Shown: positions 5,558 through 6,738 of the stretch, one piece after another | How positions within the stretch are numbered: the first letter of the stretch is position 1 | Layout of the letters: each line of letters begins with the position of its first letter | Source of the DNA: an uncultured Bacillota bacterium | GTDB lineage: Bacteria > Bacillota > Clostridia > Peptostreptococcales > Anaerovoracaceae | Direction: 5' to 3' | DNA length: 6,738 bases | Assembly (NCBI GenBank): GCA_946631075.1 | Contig: CAMOZS010000091.1 | Coordinates: 1 to 6,738, forward strand | Notes under the pieces: model-generated | What the model was told of the DNA's origin: nothing | Database searches by the model: none | Seen by the model: only the letters and a program-made list of their open reading frames with translations | Position numbers and translations under genes: made by a program

Positions 5558-6738
5558 ATGTATACAGCGCTGTACCGTGCGTACCGGCCGGAAGTATTCG
5601 AACAGCTTCTCGGCCAGGAACACATTATCCGAATCCTGAAAAACCAGATCGCTTCCGGCACGACCAGCCACGCCTACCTGTTCTGCGGGACCAGGGGGAC
5701 CGGCAAGACGACCACCGCCAGGCTGCTGGCCAAGGGACTGAACTGCCTTTCGGAGGGCGAGCGTCCCTGCGGGGTCTGCGAGGCCTGCCAGGCAATCAAG
5801 AACGGGACCTTTCTGGATGTGATCGAGATCGACGCCGCGTCCAACAGGGGCATCGATGATATCCGCCAGCTGAGGGACAGTGTCAATTATCCCCCCGCGA
5901 CAGGAAGGAACAAGGTCTACATCATCGACGAAGTCCACATGCTTTCGACGGAGGCTTTCAATGCCCTCCTCAAGACTCTGGAGGAACCGCCGGAATATGT
6001 CACTTTCATACTGGCGACCACGGAGCCCAGGAAGCTGCCGGCCACCATTCTTTCCCGGTGCCTGCGCCTGGATTTCAAGCGGGTGCCGGAGATGGTCCTG
6101 ATCGAGGGGATGAGAAGGATCTGCAGTGATATCGGCATCGATGTCACCGATTCGGCCCTTCGGATCATCGCGGGCAACGCCGACGGGTCCGTCCGGGACG
6201 GGCTCAGCATCCTGGACCAGTGCATCTCCGGAGGGGACCGTACGGTAGATGCCCCTCAGGTACTGGATTTTCTGGGAGCGTCCGGTGAGGAAGTCTTCGC
6301 CCGGCTGACGGATCTTGTGTCCAAGCGAAAAACAGCCGAGGCCATCGAATATCTGGCGGAAGTCCTGGCGGACGGCAAGGATGTCCGTCAGCTGATCCGC
6401 GACTGGATCGGTCATTACCGGAATCTGCTGATGACCAAATTCATCCGGGATCCTCAGGCAGTCATCAATCTGTCGGTCGAGAACATCGACCGGATCCGGG
6501 ACCAGAGCGCCGTGATGGAGCTGGAGGACATCAACCGGGGGATCATGGAGCTGTCGAAGACGGCTGACGCGGCCCGGTGGTCCAGCCAGCCCAGGATCCT
6601 GCTGGAGGTCTGCATCGTCCGCCTGTGTCAGGGCGGAGGAACGCTGCCGGCAAGAGGCGGGGACCGTCCGGTTAGTCGGCCGCCGGCAAGACCTGCGGCA
6701 AGGCCCGCGGAACGGGCAAAGGCTGTGCCGTCCCCTGA
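5558..6738 (+). CDS. dnaX: DNA polymerase III subunit gamma/tau, N-terminal part (3' end outside window)
   Basis: ATPase subunit of the clamp loader, which opens the beta sliding clamp and places it on primed DNA. The frame is open for 393 codons to the window edge; the TGA at 6736-6738 is out of frame, so the gene continues. Visible order: MYTALYRAYRP, the usual N terminus; Walker A GTRGTGKTT (44-52, K50); the DnaX zinc module C63, C71, C74, C77; DAASNRGIDDIR (92-103); Walker B VYIIDEVH (120-127, D124/E125); sensor 1 ATTEP (153-157); the arginine-finger SRC motif (R167); and the SVRDGLSILDQC sensor 2 region. The helical collar domain III follows to about 357, and a Gly/Pro/Arg/Ala-rich linker starts near 359. 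The start is fixed by family alignment; the purine-rich AGAGAAGAG at 5541-5549 is only a weak ribosome site. No frameshift signal for a gamma form is visible here. Expected downstream neighbours, by synteny, are ybaB/ebfC and recR. Confidence 0.97.
   Translation, partial: MYTALYRAYRPEVFEQLLGQEHIIRILKNQIASGTTSHAYLFCGTRGTGKTTTARLLAKGLNCLSEGERPCGVCEACQAIKNGTFLDVIEIDAASNRGIDDIRQLRDSVNYPPATGRNKVYIIDEVHMLSTEAFNALLKTLEEPPEYVTFILATTEPRKLPATILSRCLRLDFKRVPEMVLIEGMRRICSDIGIDVTDSALRIIAGNADGSVRDGLSILDQCISGGDRTVDAPQVLDFLGASGEEVFARLTDLVSKRKTAEAIEYLAEVLADGKDVRQLIRDWIGHYRNLLMTKFIRDPQAVINLSVENIDRIRDQSAVMELEDINRGIMELSKTADAARWSSQPRILLEVCIVRLCQGGGTLPARGGDRPVSRPPARPAARPAERAKAVPSP

Noticed and set aside
5534..6415. 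Open frame on the - strand (293 codons) opposite dnaX
   Set aside because: Entirely antisense to conserved DnaX ATPase motifs; no independent support.
6736..6738. TGA at the window end as the dnaX stop
   Set aside because: It is out of the dnaX frame, whose last complete codon is CCT at 6734-6736; the protein would also lack its C-terminal domains.

Overview
The window is a GC-rich stretch of housekeeping DNA from a Gram-positive anaerobe. The best fit is Bacillota, class Clostridia, with a Lachnospiraceae-like flavour. This rests on a PcrA-type helicase with a C-terminal Tudor-like tail, a divergent clostridial form of NAD+-dependent DNA ligase, a PrsW-type membrane protease, and an SRP RNA gene directly upstream of dnaX, the order also known from Bacillus. 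The taxonomic call is inference from recognisable protein and RNA families; no marker allows a species name.

All genes lie on the + strand. Bases 2-1195 hold the C-terminal half of pcrA, cut by the window start. ligA (1192-3153) follows with a 4-base ATGA overlap, and a PurM-superfamily (AIR synthase/HypE-like) protein (3150-4220) follows ligA with a second ATGA overlap. After a 13-base gap carrying a strong GGAGG ribosome site comes a seven-helix PrsW-family protease (4234-5319), extended by a Gly/Gln/Tyr-rich linker and a zinc ribbon. These four genes look like one transcription unit. A second unit starts with a near-consensus sigma-A promoter (5331-5359) that drives a rod-shaped SRP RNA (about 5366-5530) and possibly dnaX (5558 to beyond the window end), which encodes the clamp-loader gamma/tau subunit.

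Functionally the window combines DNA repair and replication (helicase, ligase, clamp loader) with membrane targeting and membrane proteolysis (SRP RNA, PrsW). The PurM-like protein has no assigned substrate. I do not see a mobile element, CRISPR array, tRNA or rRNA, nor a convincing new defence-type system. The points most worth a second look are the ligase, which lacks several residues normally treated as catalytic or NAD+-binding, the zinc-ribbon extension of PrsW, the orphan PurM-like protein in a repair operon, and the SRP RNA, which has no Alu domain but a long basal helix. The only non-coding stretch of note, 5320-5557, is almost fully explained by the promoter and the SRP RNA.
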